From: Gnetum montanum
Lineage: Eukaryota > Streptophyta > Gnetopsida > Gnetales > Gnetaceae
Direction: 5' to 3'
Length of the DNA stretch: 64,000 nt
Assembly: GCA_015680685.1 (NCBI GenBank)
Contig: MNCI01035196.1
Span: 1 to 64,000 of the forward strand
The notes under the pieces are model-generated. The model had not been told where the DNA came from. It worked only from the letters and a program-made list of their open reading frames with translations, and ran no database searches. Below, piece by piece: positions 32,640 through 46,007 of this stretch (its first letter is position 1; every line of letters begins with the position of its first letter). The position numbers and the translations under genes are program-made.

Positions 32640-34870
32640 AACAAGCTAAAAAATGGAATTATTTCTATCTTTAACACATACATAATGAGCTATTATCTTA
32701 GGTAAACCATATTATAACATTTTTAACTATGATATTAATAATCTAGCAATGGTTGTTGCACAAGCCTTGGTCTAGTCCTCTCTTTTATTAAAGCACCTAA
32801 TTATCTAATTCCTCAGAAAACAAAATTCCTTCAATGCATAGTTAGCCTTTACTATATAAAAATAATATCTTAAAAATATTTTGGGTATCACCCTAAACTA
32901 TTAGATTCTAGACTAAAAAATAAACCATCCATCATTGTAAGTACCAATAAGCTTTTCAAGTAATAGTTGATTCTTGCGCTTCACAAACTTCTTAAAGAGG
33001 GTTAGACTTGATTTTGTTAACTTTGTAGCCAAAGCTTATTCACTAAATCTTTGATGAAATTTAAATTACAATAATGATATTAAATACTTATTCTTAAGGC
33101 TAAGTACCAAGAATATTCTTCCTTTATGAATTGCAACTTAAAGCTTTATGACATATTTATTGCTACTTTGTAATGTATTGACATGGCCAAATGAATCTTG
33201 TTCTTCTTTGGGATCTTCTTTATGGTAGATAATGAACCTTCTTATGAAAGAATCCATCATGTAGTTTGAAGTGTCTTGCAATTAATGGTGCTAATAGTGA
33301 TAATTTTGAGAGTATGTGGTCAAAATACTTAGGAGTATGTGACTTATGATTGGACTTCCTCTTGGATGTACTTTGCAATAGATTCCTAACTCTATTACCA
33401 TGAATAGTTTTGACAAAAGGTTATTATGAAAATTGCAAAATTCAGTGTTTCAAATATATATATATATGAAATCATTAAAATGAAAGCTTACATATAGGTG
33501 TATTAATTACACCATTCATAATTACATGATAACAAATAAATGTAATGTTTAAGATATTGTAGAAAATCTAAAGATATTATAGAAAATTGTACACAGTAAC
33601 AGAAATGGTATTTTGCATGAAATTTTTAGAGTTTAAATAGACACATGTCAAAGGAAATACCATGTATAACTTTTAAGTATTTAAGATTTAAAACACTAAA
33701 TAAAAACACTTGCCACGTTCTTTATCGTTAAAAACCTTTACATAGTCTGCTTTAATTTTCTTAGAATAAGTGAAAGATACTATTTAGGTATTTATACCTA
33801 CTATTATATTTACTACACTTATGTATCCTATGACCATTTGAAGCTCAAATTAATGATAACATAAAGAAATATTAATATTCTCTAGTACCATATCAAGTTT
33901 TATTATTGATGTGATCACAAAGTCCAAGAAGATAATAAATGATTTATGTTGATATAAGTTAATGTGCACACTTCAAGTTTATTTAATATCATAGACCATG
34001 TTGGCATCACAATGTAATATTTAACATATTATATATGTTCAATAAAATATGAAAACATTTCTTAGCTATGGGTTAAACACTTCATATTTATCTCACATGT
34101 TGGTCATGATCCTTACACACAAATTCTCAAAAGTATATATAGGTGTAGAGCAATTGTTAGGATGTTTGAGGAAAGATAATTCTTAATTATGGATTAAATA
34201 AATAATAGTTTAGATAAACTATTTATTAAGTAAGAAGAATGAACACCACCATGTTCATGTAAACATAAATTTATATGGTGTTATTGTTGTTAATAAGTTT
34301 GTGTTTTCTATCAAGCTCAATATTTAAAATAAGGTCTATATTTTATAACACTATGAGTATATATTTATATTGTAAGAGTGTGATCATGTTCATGGTGTTA
34401 TTTATTATATTATGTTTTTAATTGCTTATTCTTTTAAAAATTTATTAATTTACTCTTAACTATTCATCATATGTGTCCCACTAACCAACATGATGGTTTT
34501 CTTATAACTACATATGGCTTTCATTTCTATGTTTGAAATACATATATTTGTTTAACATCTAAGATTAACTAATCAATTGGGCTATACATCTTAGATTAGT
34601 TTTTCACTTTATAGTATTTCTTTAACTTATGAGTATTAACACCATCATAATCATCATTTCATAGTGTGATAAATTCATGTCAACATAATTTGTCATTTGT
34701 TTATGGTTTCTAGTAACTATGAATGTCTAATGTGTAATGAGTCATTCATGACTCAAGATATATGAATGGATAAATCTAGGTGTCATTTCATGCATTTATC
34801 ACTAAAATAGACTAGATATCATCATTGATTAATCTATCAAAGATAAAGTGGTACAAGTACATTACCATGG
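32640..34870. other. Unrecognised A+T-rich sequence
   Basis: No domain, repeat boundary or long open frame could be identified on either strand. A short (TA)n run lies near 33455-33466. Confidence 0.4.
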
Positions 34871-34879
34871 CAATCAAAT

Positions 34880-35600
34880 TATGGGCATCAAACTTGTACT
34901 TCAAAATTGAGATAAACAACATCATTAGCATACATTATCTACAAATTAGCATGTAAAATTCCATCAAACATGATTTTTTGGACTTTATGAATCAACTACT
35001 TTAAGAAATTTTTCAATAAGAAAGCATGCTCATTAGATGGGATTTTAATGATTATGTTAGATCTATGAACATATGAAATGATAGAATTCATGGAGGATAT
35101 GAATTTAGATAACATAATGATATGGGATATTCACTACTATAATTCACAAATGTCTATAATCTTGTAATTACAGATATTTAGTTCAAGAACAGGATAAGAC
35201 ATTTAATTACATATAAGGGTGGTATAGATAAAAAACAAATTGATTATTTCTTTCTACATAAAAGAGACTAGGCCATGCACAAAAACTACAAGTTCATACC
35301 TAGAGAGTGCCTTGCAACTCAGCATTGAATAATAATCATAGATTTAGCTATACAGAGCTTAAAAGGTAACACAAGAAAATGAACTAAATGAATAAAATGG
35401 TGAAATTTGAAGGAAGATAACATCACGTTATTTAGAGAATAATTGTTTCACAAAAGCACTTGAAATTGGGATTGTGCTACAAATTTGGTTTGAGGCCAAA
35501 TAGAAAGTTTCATTCAAAGGATTAAAAATAATATTTTTGATGAAGAAAAATGCCACAATTACATCCTAAATGAGATATGGTGGTGATGTAATGATGTGTA
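34880..35600 (+). pseudogene. RTE-type LINE endonuclease fragment
   Basis: The plus strand reads IHGGYEFR...HNDMGYSLL, then NRIRHLITYKGGIDKKQIDY, FFLHKRD, KFIPRECLATQH and NEIWWW. These fit the apurinic-type endonuclease end of plant RTE LINEs (consensus HLITYRSG...QIDYFL..., CKVIPGESLTTQHRLLV, then the WWN.EV linker). Stops are numerous. The frame is lost at 35600, where a simple repeat and a minus-strand LINE 3' end begin. Confidence 0.65.
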
Positions 35601-35960
35601 ACATCATCATCATCATCATCATCATTCTAGCCTTGTGCTAATAAAATAGGATTGACTACATCAGTTCTTTTTTTACCATTCACCTCTATAAAGAGATAGA
35701 TATATATTTATTTGGAATTTTTAAAAATCATCTAAGATTCTTTTTCTCATATCTTCTTTGGTACTCCTTTTGGTTGGTTTCTTGAAACAATGATGTAACA
35801 ACCTTTGGTTATAGGCTTATTGTATGATCTTCTTTACATATGTTCAAATCATCTATTTTATCATTCTTGGAACTTATATAAAATAGAAGTCATTCCAAGT
35901 CTTCCTTTGATATTTGTCCTTATGTAGTGTATCAAAAAGGTTCATCAACTCAAGGGATCC
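35600..35960 (-). mobile_element. RTE-type LINE 3' end with (GAT)n tail
   Basis: On the minus strand the C-terminal coding end reads KKRTDVVNPILLAQG, like the 'R..VADP..LG.G' terminus of plant RTE LINEs, followed by a (GAT)n tail at 35625-35602. The tail is where such elements are primed, so this is the insertion end. It appears to sit inside the plus-strand endonuclease fragment. Confidence 0.55.
35602..35625. repeat. (CAT)n microsatellite (LINE tail)
   Basis: Eight CAT units; read on the minus strand it forms the simple tail of the LINE end at 35600-35960. Confidence 0.95.
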
Positions 35961-37130
35961 TCACAAGGATACCAATCCAAGGCATAGTATAACATGATCA
36001 ATCCCAAACCAATCTCATCAAATTTCATCGTTAAACAAAAAAGCAAAAAAAATCATTCAAAGAGATCTCACAAATCCTAAATAATAACCCAATGTGCCAA
36101 CTAATCCAAGAAGAGGAATCTTTATCCATAAATTCCAAAGAAACCATAGAGCCACACCAATGGAAAGACCCAAGACTAATATTTAACAATCATATATGGA
36201 TCAATACTCAAACTATGAATTAATCACTTTACAAAGAAATGTGAATCAAGATTCTATTAAACCCAAAATCATGTCCAGAGTTGGATTGTCACCTAAATGT
36301 ATGATAGTAGATAAAATTATTATAACTACATCATTCCTTTAAGTTTTTTAAGGTTTTAGGATACCTAAAACAAAAAAAGATCTATAGCTATTCTTATTTT
36401 AATATAAGAAGGCATTTATAAAAAATATAGAGTTATAAAACCATGAATCTAGGTTTAGAGAATCAAAATGAAACACAAATGAAAAAAGTATCTAACAAAA
36501 ACAACTAATAACTATATGATGGAAAACTAATTTTCAATGATTGAAAACTAGATTGAAAGATAAATGAGAAACCTATCTATAAGAAACTTTTCAAAAATAA
36601 ATGAGTGTAACTATTGAACCCTTAACATACACCCTTTATAATCTAATAAAAAATTAACAATCCCTCCTCTCCTCCTTAGTGGGGAAGGGTATCAAACCTG
36701 AAAAAAATATTAAAAATAAAAAAACTAATTTAGAGTACAACCCATGCTTGACACTAGGTAAATAACATTTAAAAAATAAATGTAAAACTCTTCCAATTGT
36801 AGAACTATCAACTCAGGTCTACACTCTTATAATTATTAATTTAGAAAATTAGGTGAAAAAATTTAATCGTTTGTAGGGAGGAAGGTCCATTTCCTAACAA
36901 CATTCATATTAGTTTTCAACATCCATGCTTGAAGTTGAAATAGCAAAAGAATTTAAGATAGATAACTATGGCTTCATACCAATATATGTATCAAAGAAAG
37001 ATGCACTAAAAATGATAACATAACTTTTGGATAACCTTCACTTGATCACTTAATATTAATCTTGCATCTAGAATCTTTACCATTAGTTTTAACCTTCTTA
37101 TCAACACTAGTTTTAATATTTATATTAATA
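35960..37130. other. Unrecognised A+T-rich sequence
   Basis: No domain could be read. It lies between the LINE 3' end and the second segmental duplicate. Confidence 0.4.
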
Positions 37131-39990
37131 GCATTTTTACTAGATAAAGAAAAATTGGCATTATGAGCTATCTATCTATGCTTATCAATACATTTTGTAG
37201 TAAAAATAAAAGTATTTATAGATGCTTCTATCTTCCTTGGATTCTTTATTTCCATTTGATTATTTGTCATTGATATTAACTTGATTTTACATATCTTTAA
37301 ATTAATATTAATTTTTTTATCTTCAACTTCAATTTGTTTTTTATAATCTTCAACATTTTTTTTGGTGAGTATAAAAGGACAAAGATTTTAAAAATATGTC
37401 CTTGAGAATGGAAAATGTTACAAGTATTACAATGTTTATGATACATAATCAATTCAATATATCTTCAAAAAAAAATCTACAAAAATCAAAAGCTATAGAA
37501 ATAGATTTCATATGCTTAATGGGACTTAGAACACTATTAATTTTGTACCTATTTTTTTGAAAAATGAAGGAAAGATAAAATAGCTCAACAAAACATGGAA
37601 CTCTAAAATATTCTTTAGATTAGATATCAAAATTTTGAGTTCACTCATGGATTTCTAACAATGTATGCTTATGTATAAAATACCTTATACTTAAAGCATG
37701 TTGCATTAGAAGTACTACCTAGTTTAACAAGCAAAAAAAGAAAAAAAAGGAATAATACTTAGATGAATGATTTGAATATTATATTTTTACATCACATTAT
37801 TTAACTGCAAAGGAAAACACTGGTTATGATGCACACAAATCAAGAAAGCAATAAACACATACCACGATTTAAGATTCAATAACTCATATACATCATGAGT
37901 GAGAAAAAATTTAGGTGTTTTAGTTCTATGAACATCATTAAAAAAAAGTTTCCTAAATTGAATGTAATTTAGAATCACCAAGGGATTCTAAAGAAATCAA
38001 ATCTACTCTCTAAAAAAAAGAAGAGTGAAAAATAAGATATACTAAGGAAAAATTATATTTTGATGAGAGACATAAGATTCATTGGAGAAAAAAAAAGCAT
38101 ATGTTTAAGGCATAATCACCCCTCCTCTCATGTATGTTAAAATATAAAGAATAACTAACACCACATCCTAAGAACCCCCTCTATCCTAATAAACTAGTGA
38201 ATAGATCTCCTTCTTCTTTGCATCTTCACTGCCTGCAACTACTAAGCAAATAACAACATTAATACATAATGCCCTTGTAAATTTAACTTAAAAAACACAA
38301 TAATAAGCATAAAATAATAAATTAAACTATAAATTGAAAACTTAAAAATTTTTATTGCATCCATGAAATCACAAAATATTTTACATTTATAAAGCCTCAA
38401 CATATTTCTAAAAAACTTTAAAAACATTGTTGTTGTAATGCCTCAACTATAAAAGGTAGACCAAAAAATAAATACAAATACACATACACAATCAAGAAGC
38501 ATACAACTAAAACAAAAAAAAATTTAAAGAGAATAAAATCGAAATAATGATAGAAAAAACAAATACATAAACATATTGTACAAATCCTATAAGAAAAAAA
38601 AAAGAGAAGCGATGGATGAAGACATGAAAGTAACAGAAGATAAAACATATAAACAAAAGCATTACAGTAACCTAGCAAACCTTCACATAAAAACAACTTG
38701 AAAAAAGGTAAGAAAAAGCCTAGCAATCTAAACTTAAAAGACCAAAATAGAAAGAAGAAAAGAAAAAGTGAAGATGAAAGCACCCACTTCAGCCAGCTTT
38801 GTGCATTGAAGACGAATGATAAGAAAATGATGAATTATAGATGACCACATATGACAACACCTCCTTCTTCACAATCATTTGTTTGAAACTCATAAATTTT
38901 TTAGGTTCACAATACTCTAAATAAAATAGTCCTATCCATGAACATTGTTGGTACTTGTAAAAGTGATTATTGTATAATTAAAAATTAAAAAAATTATTAT
39001 TTTATAAAGATCAAATAACATGAAATATTAAATATGTTATTAATGTTTAAAAATAATATTAAGTGATGAATAAAATTTTTGTTTGTTAAAAGAATATGTA
39101 TGTATATAAGTGATATTGAATTATTTTTATTAGTATGATCATGGTATGGTTCTTTTTCCAAACTATTAGCAAAGGAAGTTTTTCTTGCATACTGTGAACT
39201 TCCTTTTGATTCCACTTTAATTCAATAGATAAAATAATAAGTTTTCCTAAAAGAGTTTTCCCCAGATTTTATTAAAAGTAAAAAGAAATATACAAAGTCA
39301 GAATGGCTATGTTCAGTGCATAGGTTAATCTCTTAGTTATGAATATGTATATGTACCTATTGGTTAAGAATATGTATATAACCTATGGATATAGATGTAA
39401 AAGTAAAATGGAAACTTCACAAGGAAGGGGGTAAAGCATAAGTTTGAGTGGTATTTATGTGTTAGCAGAGACATGGTTTGAGGTTCCATTTTGAGTTAAA
39501 GTTTCATTAGTGGACACCCCAGGTTGGCATAAGGAGAAACAAAAAAAATTGCAAAGATGATATTCCACTAGTTTAAGTTATCTTATGAGAATTAGATTAT
39601 TTCTTTCAACAGCCAATCTAGGTTGCCATTAGGTTTTCTGAGATATTAAGGAAATTCAAGAAAACACACTTATAAATAAATAAATTAAAACTAAAGTTCA
39701 CCAAATTTGTTGTACCTTCCAAAATTTCTTAAGTTGATGGAATATAAAATGGTCGATGCAATTTTGTGCACAAGCAAATATGTGTTTTGTTAACAATAAT
39801 AGCATTAATAGGTATAGTGGAGCATTATGTACATCTCCAAATTCCTAGTATGGGTTAAAAAGTTAAGAGTGAACCAACAACAACATGAGGAGATGTTGAA
39901 GTTACTCATTTGCAAGTTGTTCCATTTTGGAGGCCATGCCTGTGGATGTTGTAGAAAGATACTTGACCAACGCATCAACAACTATGTCAC
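37130..39990. repeat. Segmental duplication, copy 2
   Basis: Direct repeat of 23500-26395, colinear throughout with small indels and many substitutions. It ends at 39990 inside the LFS-like gene, where unrelated LINE sequence takes over. The DUF4283/zinc-knuckle-like part lies at about 37130-37650. Confidence 0.85.
39902..39990 (-). pseudogene. LFS-like gene, last 29 codons (duplicate)
   Basis: Minus strand DIVVDALVKYLSTTSTGMAS, then KMEQLANE and TAA. Copy 1 has DTVADGLVKYLSTTSTSMAF, then KMEQLTNE and TAA. Only the C-terminal helix survives. The rest of the gene is replaced at 39990 by LINE sequence. Confidence 0.8.
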
Positions 39991-40059
39991 ATAGAGCTAT
40001 CTCAAGAGGATATCATATTCGGCTTTTTAAACATTACTTCTGCTAATCTCCAGTTTCTA

Positions 40060-41080
40060 TGGAAAGTTATTAGGCCTCTATAATTTTAGTTTTATCAGTA
40101 TTTTTTTATCACATAGAACACCACTAGCATATTTTCATTATGACCATCCTACCTCAAATCTATTTCATATCTCTATATCATCTAATTAGAGCATTGAGCC
40201 TAAGTAGCAAAAATATTTACATTAAGAGGCATTTTGACCTTAAATTATTACTTCTATCTCACCATTGTTATGTTGTTATTAAAATTGCATACTATATATT
40301 CTATTTTTTTGTTTTCAAAATTTTTGCTTCTAGAGCATGTCTCTACTTATCCATTTTAGAAGCAATATTTTCTCAAGCTATATTGACCATTATAGTATCA
40401 TCTAAAAAAGACATACACCAAGTTATTTCATATTGTATTTTCTTTGTTATTCATCCATAAAAATTACAAATAAATATGGACAAGTATAAACCCTTGACAT
40501 AGACCAATTATGACTAGAAAATTAGAAGTTGTTCTACAAGCTATTTTGACTTTAGTGGTAGTTTCTTCATACATGTCTTGAATCACTTTAATATATTTAT
40601 AAGGGATAGTTTTTCCCTACAAATGCCAAAAAATAAAATCTCTAGTCACTTTTTCGTATATGTTTCTAAGTTAATAATGATTCTATATCATTTTTTCTAT
40701 ATTTTTAGAATAATTTTATCAATTGTTATATCAAGAAAATATCCTTTATAGTAGATCTTCCTAGAATAAATCCAAATTAAATTTGTAATACTATTAATTC
40801 AAGTCTAAGATGGTACTCTATTGCTCTTTACCAAAGCTTCATAATATGGCTCTTTAGCTTAATCCCTTTATAATTTGAACAAGTTTTTACATCTTTTTTA
40901 TTTATGTATATATGAATTAAAGAAAATGCCTTCACAAGAGATCCTTTAATTATAGATTACTTCATATCCCACCTTTCATAAACCAAGTATGAACTAATAA
41001 TGAAATTCCAAAGGTAGCATTTCTTAAATACAAATAACATTAACACCTAAAAATCCTAATTTTTCCATAATTCTTAGCTC
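40060..41080 (-). pseudogene. RTE-type LINE reverse transcriptase fragment
   Basis: Minus strand in order: NKKDVKTCSNYKGIKLKSH, MKLW, FGFILGRSTIKDIF, YIKVIQDMYEETTTKVKIA, GLCQGFILVH, a shifted MSFLDDTIMV for the FADD box, then HALEAKILKTKK, YLGSML and KYASGVLCDKK. These are the fingers/palm and thumb landmarks of plant RTE LINEs (consensus NYRGIKLMSH, QFGFMPGRST, YIRVI.DMY, GLHQGSALSP, FADDI). Several stops and frameshifts are present. It ends next to the segmental duplicate at about 40000. Confidence 0.82.
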
Positions 41081-41099
41081 TTGATATCATATCAATTGA

Positions 41100-42240
41100 A
41101 GGCCCAAGGTGAGTATGCCATATGTTTCTTTTCATAACCTAGTTTCCATGCAAATGTATTATACATTGTGACATTCATATTTATTCATGAATTATCTCTT
41201 GACTTATTCTCCCATATAGATATTAAACATCTTATTGGAACAAGGTTTTGACACTTCAGGATGATTAATTTCTATAAGATGTGTCCTTATGCTTGTTGGA
41301 TTTTGTTTAAGTTATTATCCTTATTGTCGGTTCAATAATTAATCCTTTCATTTTCATGATTCCTCATGGAATCATTTTCTTTTAATTATTATGATCTTCA
41401 GCTATAGATAACAATTCTACCCTATTCAAGATACTAACTCGAGTAGTGTGGAACTTCCAAACTAAGGGTCACCATTTTAAGTTCCTTCCTAGAACTCATG
41501 GAGCACAGTTTAGCAGTTTTCAAAAAAAAGAAGGATCATATTATTAAGCCTAGGATCCAAGTCTAGTCAAATAATGGTTTTACATGATTTTATTCTTCTA
41601 AATAATACTAAAAGTATCTAAGTTTTATGATTTTGTATGATCATTTTAATCTCACCATTGTGTTAGAATAGCCAAAATTACTTAAGAACAACTATTTGAT
41701 TTCCAGAAATGAATGCCTAAATTAGAAGTTATGAATAAATTGTTATGCCTATTAGGACATGGTTTAAAAGAAAGCATGATCTCAAGTACTATTCTTAAGA
41801 TATTCTAGAATAAGTACACTTAACTGGTTTTTTAGTTCTTGTTCAACGATGACTACCTAACAAAATTTTTAAGGTGTTAACATACTATAACATTCTTACC
41901 TATAAATTTTAATTATGTTATTTTTATTTTTATTTTTAAGAAAATAAAAATATCACTCTTAGAAGATAAAGAGTGATATTGCAATTGGATTTCTACCTTC
42001 ACTCCCCATCTCTACCACCCCACATCTAAGAGATAAGGAGTGATAGTATACATGGGTATCTATATCTACCCCATTTATCATCTCTACCTAAGACAAGGAT
42101 TTCTCACTACCATTATTATTTGAAGCCTTTACATATGAAAAACATTTAAGGGAGAACTTGAGTAGTACTAGAAATTTCACTAGTAGGTAATGCTAGTGGG
42201 TAGGGATGGTGGCAACTAGAAGGGACGATGACAATGTTGC
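41100..42240. other. Unrecognised A+T-rich sequence
   Basis: Could be the eroded 5' part of the LINE at 40060-41080, but no motif could be read. Confidence 0.35.
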
Positions 42241-42244
42241 TAAT

Positions 42245-44900
42245 AAGTGTTGGCGACCGTTTGGAACGTGACTGCCAACGAGTGTCCTCGAACAGGATTT
42301 AGGTGCTTGCTGGTCTCTGGCAACACCAAGGTCCAGATACCTCCAAATAAACTCAGTAGTTAATGTGAGTATGTGTGTGTGTGTTGTTGTGGCGTACGGT
42401 TGTGAAAAATGAAATGATTGTGTTATGTATAAACTATAGATGACTTGTCTTAAAGAGATTCAGCCAAATTTGCCAAGTACTGTGAGTTGTTGAGAGTTCC
42501 TATTTTGTTCAATTGCCTAGTCTATGCAGTCTTTATAATACCTACTTGTAACAAATAAAATTTTGCAAAAATATTTGAGCACAACTCTGTGAATCTACTT
42601 CTAATTTTCCCCAGAGAAAGAGATAGTTCCACAAAAAAACTAGAAATAGAGCAAGATTCGATGGAAATAGACAGAAAAGAAAGCAGATTTGTGTTAACCT
42701 CAAATATTTAAACAAGGTAAAATGACACAAGTAAACACTTCGCAATAAAGCTATCCCAAATTCAATAACTATAAATTGTTCAAACTTCCAAGGCTCAAAT
42801 AAGCAATTTCTTCATGACAATCCTACTATGCTACCAAAAAATTGCTGTGTAAACTATCATGTACAAGACTCCATTTTGTCTAAATAATGAATGTCAACAA
42901 TTGCATTCAATAGAACCTTCAAAAAACTTGACAATTTCTGATTGAAATACCAAGGAGATTCACTTTAAAGATAAAAAGAAGCTATTCTGGTCCCATCAAA
43001 CTACCAAAGATTTTCTGAACCCTCTTGACTATTAAATCATTCAACGGCATAACTACAAGAAGAGGCTCTCTTACAAAAATCCCAATAGCGGTTCTTATAC
43101 GTTGCACAATAATAAACTTTACTACTAAAATGCTCTTAAGGCTTTTAAACAAAAGTGCTTCTATGGAAAAATTTAAACAGAAATTTCTATCGGGCAACAA
43201 GAACAATAAGAGCAATCTAAAAATCCCAAAATTACTTGCCAAGGATGATACTATCTAAACCACTAGCTAAACAATTTAAACAAAATAAAAATAAAACATA
43301 ACTCACAGGACTATGACAAACAGGCTGAAATCTTTTCTTTAGCAAGCCATCTTACAAGCAATCGTTCACAATTCTTCTTACAAGTCTTTCAAGAGTGTGT
43401 CTCCAAGAGAGAGCTCCCAAAAGTGTTCCAAAGTGAGACCCCTTGTGCTAGCTAGTAGCCTTCCAAAGTGTAGTATCAATTTCTTCTTCCAAAAGTATGA
43501 TGTCTTTTTCCCAAAAGTGTGATGATCATCCCCTTCCTCCCCTAAAGCCTTTTTATAAGGTTCATAAGGTAGTTATATCCTAGCTAACTTTTCTCACAAG
43601 TAAGAAGGTTACAACTTACCCATTTAGTTAGGAGGAAGTTATACATAAAGTTAGGAGGAATTTATGCTAATATTAATATTTGTAAATATTATAAATTTTA
43701 TATAATATTATAAATATTTTATGTAATGTAACATTACAAATATTTTAACATTAATATTGCAAATATTTTATGAGTAGTAACTTATATATAATAATGTTGG
43801 AAAAATAATGTTTTAAGAATGTTTTAAGACTTGGAATAATTAAATTAAATTAAAGGTAAGTCTTCAGCTAGGCACTTGGAATAATTAAGTTAATGGTAAG
43901 TTTCAACGATAGATTAAACTGCAGCTCTAGCATCAGTTAAAATATTTCTTGCTCTGTGGATTCGTTTATACACTTGTTTTGGTATGCCCTTGTGTCTTTG
44001 TTGCCGCATTCGGTGGACTGGTATGCGATATCAGATGCATCATTTTCGGGCATGGTTGTTGTTTCGGATTACAGGTTCCAAGGTGAATGACATTTGTGAT
44101 TGCTATTTTTTTCACCACCTAAAAATTTGAAATACATTCGTTGAGAAAAAAAATACTTGTTTGGCGAGGTCGCAGCTGGGAAACACCTGCAACAAAATAT
44201 GGGAAGTTATGACGGTGGGCTGAAACATAGATCTGTTCTTAGAACCCTACGCGATTTTATGCACCAGTCTCTGGAATGGAAAGAGTTTTAGGCTTGAAAC
44301 TTTATTTCTGCTATCATTGTCGTTGCTTTCCTTGCGGCCCTACTGCCCATGAATTTTCTTGTTGTTTGCGTGAACCATTACAGAAACCCCAAGACCACGT
44401 TCATGCTTTCTGGCAAGGGTTTGGGCCGTTGCGCTCTGTCAGAATTCGTGCTACGATGAAATTGTGAACCTGCGTACTGCATTAAAACCTTGAGCCCTGC
44501 ATGATTTTAGAATTTGCACTGATTCTTCAAGAAAAAAATTGAAGAGGCACAGCGCTATGGACCATGATTTTGATGAGATTTTTGGAAATTTTTTTTTCTG
44601 TGAAAAAATGCCTTCATAACTTTGCCCGAATTTTGTCTGCGTAGTGTTTGCATTCGTGAACAGTTGGCATGGTGCAGGAGCTTCTATCCCTTTCAGACTG
44701 CACTACTTAGAAGATTGTTGCTGTTGCAGTTCTGTTTGCCTGCTAGAGTCTTCTTGCATTTTTTTTTGTGAAATAAATTTAAATGTGGATTATGGATGAC
44801 AGAATTCCTGCCCATTCTAGAACAGGCCTTTAAAATTTGTGGGAAAATTTTGAAACATGATTTTAGCAAACATCGACCAATATCCTCCCATTTTATTATT
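42245..44900. other. CpG-retaining block of unknown origin
   Basis: Unlike most of the window this block keeps many CpG sites (for example near 42249-42300, 43995-44040, 44163-44175 and 44395-44475). On the minus strand a TATA box, ccttataaaaaggc, lies at about 43552-43566. It is followed by repeated words (ccaaaagtgt-type on the plus strand, 43390-43530) and an 86-codon open frame at 43242-42982. On the plus strand 43936-44082 is open (WYAISDASF, MVVVSDYRFQ) and ends at a GT-type splice-like site. A (GT)n run lies at about 42370-42383. It may be a younger retroelement LTR/leader on the minus strand or part of a low-copy gene. No family is recognised. Confidence 0.4.
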
Positions 44901-46000
44901 CATACACTCTATTGATTTTAATTTTTTAATTTTCAATTCCAGTTTTCTTCTTTCATTCTTTGCCAGTACCCAAATGATCAATTCCTGAACATATTTCTGA
45001 CAATGAAGAATTTCTTGCTTGTTAATTCATTCATTATTGGCACATTATCTCTTGCAATCTTTATTCCTTTTTTTTCATATGTGCATCATTATTTCTACCA
45101 ATAATATTATGGTCTCCCCTAGATCCCATACCAATGGTATGAAATAGCACATTTACACTCCCCCATTCTTACAATAATATTTAAAATGAGTCTTACCATT
45201 CCATGAAATGGCCAAATGTGCCAACAATAAGCAATGATGAAGATGATACTACTAATGAAGGATGCTCCAAGTGTGCCAAGCGATACAATAAGGATATATG
45301 GATAAGTGATAAGGATAGTTAAAAGATAAAAAATGCAATAGAATTATGCCAATCATAGTAGAGACCATGTAGGTATGGAAAAGATAGAAGTATCCGTGTC
45401 TTTTTTTATTTCAATGGGATGGGAAAATAACTATGACAAGATCTCAACTTACAAGCCTATGTAGACTTCTCACATCTTTACAAGTACACTAAGAAATATT
45501 CATAAGGATCAAGGTTCACATTGTATAAACATTTTACTATAGCCTTTAGTACTTTTGAATGTAATTGTTACATAGGCCTAAGATAGGTTTCTATATGAGC
45601 ACATGCAAACTAGCTTTTTATGAATCACTTAGTAGGACTTCCCACATCCTTATTCTTGTAAGCAATGTGCTTTCCTTAATACATTGAATTCCTACAAATC
45701 TTAAGGAAATTAACATTAACTTATATGTAGCTTTATGACTTAGTTTTGTGGACATAGTATCATGTAGAGCTATAATAACCACTAATCCCTATGAACACTA
45801 AAAAAAATTTTGTAATCCAAAATCACTCCCTTACAACCATAGATTGTATTGAACCATAATGGCTAGCTACAAGCTCATAGCCTAAAAGAATGCAATAACT
45901 CCATAAACCATCAAATTATTTATGAGCTGAAAGGACATCAATTTCAAGCAACCATAGGGGATTTCATAGAAAATGGCCTACAACACATAGAAAATATTGC
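44900..46000. other. Unrecognised A+T-rich sequence
   Basis: No long open frame or repeat relation seen. Confidence 0.35.
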
Positions 46001-46007
46001 ATATGCT

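Noticed and set aside
38418-38783. 121-codon F/L-rich reverse open frame resembling a membrane protein
   Set aside because: It is the complement of an A-rich stretch inside the segmental duplicate; the counterpart at 24760-25100 does not keep the frame.
40140-40460. 106-codon plus-strand open frame
   Set aside because: It is the antisense of the LINE reverse transcriptase, whose motifs are clear on the minus strand.
42982-43258. Overlapping open frames on both strands (86 and 77 codons)
   Set aside because: No family motifs and mutual overlap; kept only as part of the unexplained CpG-retaining block.
44276-44467. 63-codon Cys/His-containing open frame
   Set aside because: Cysteine spacing fits no zinc finger I know, and it lacks splice or start context.
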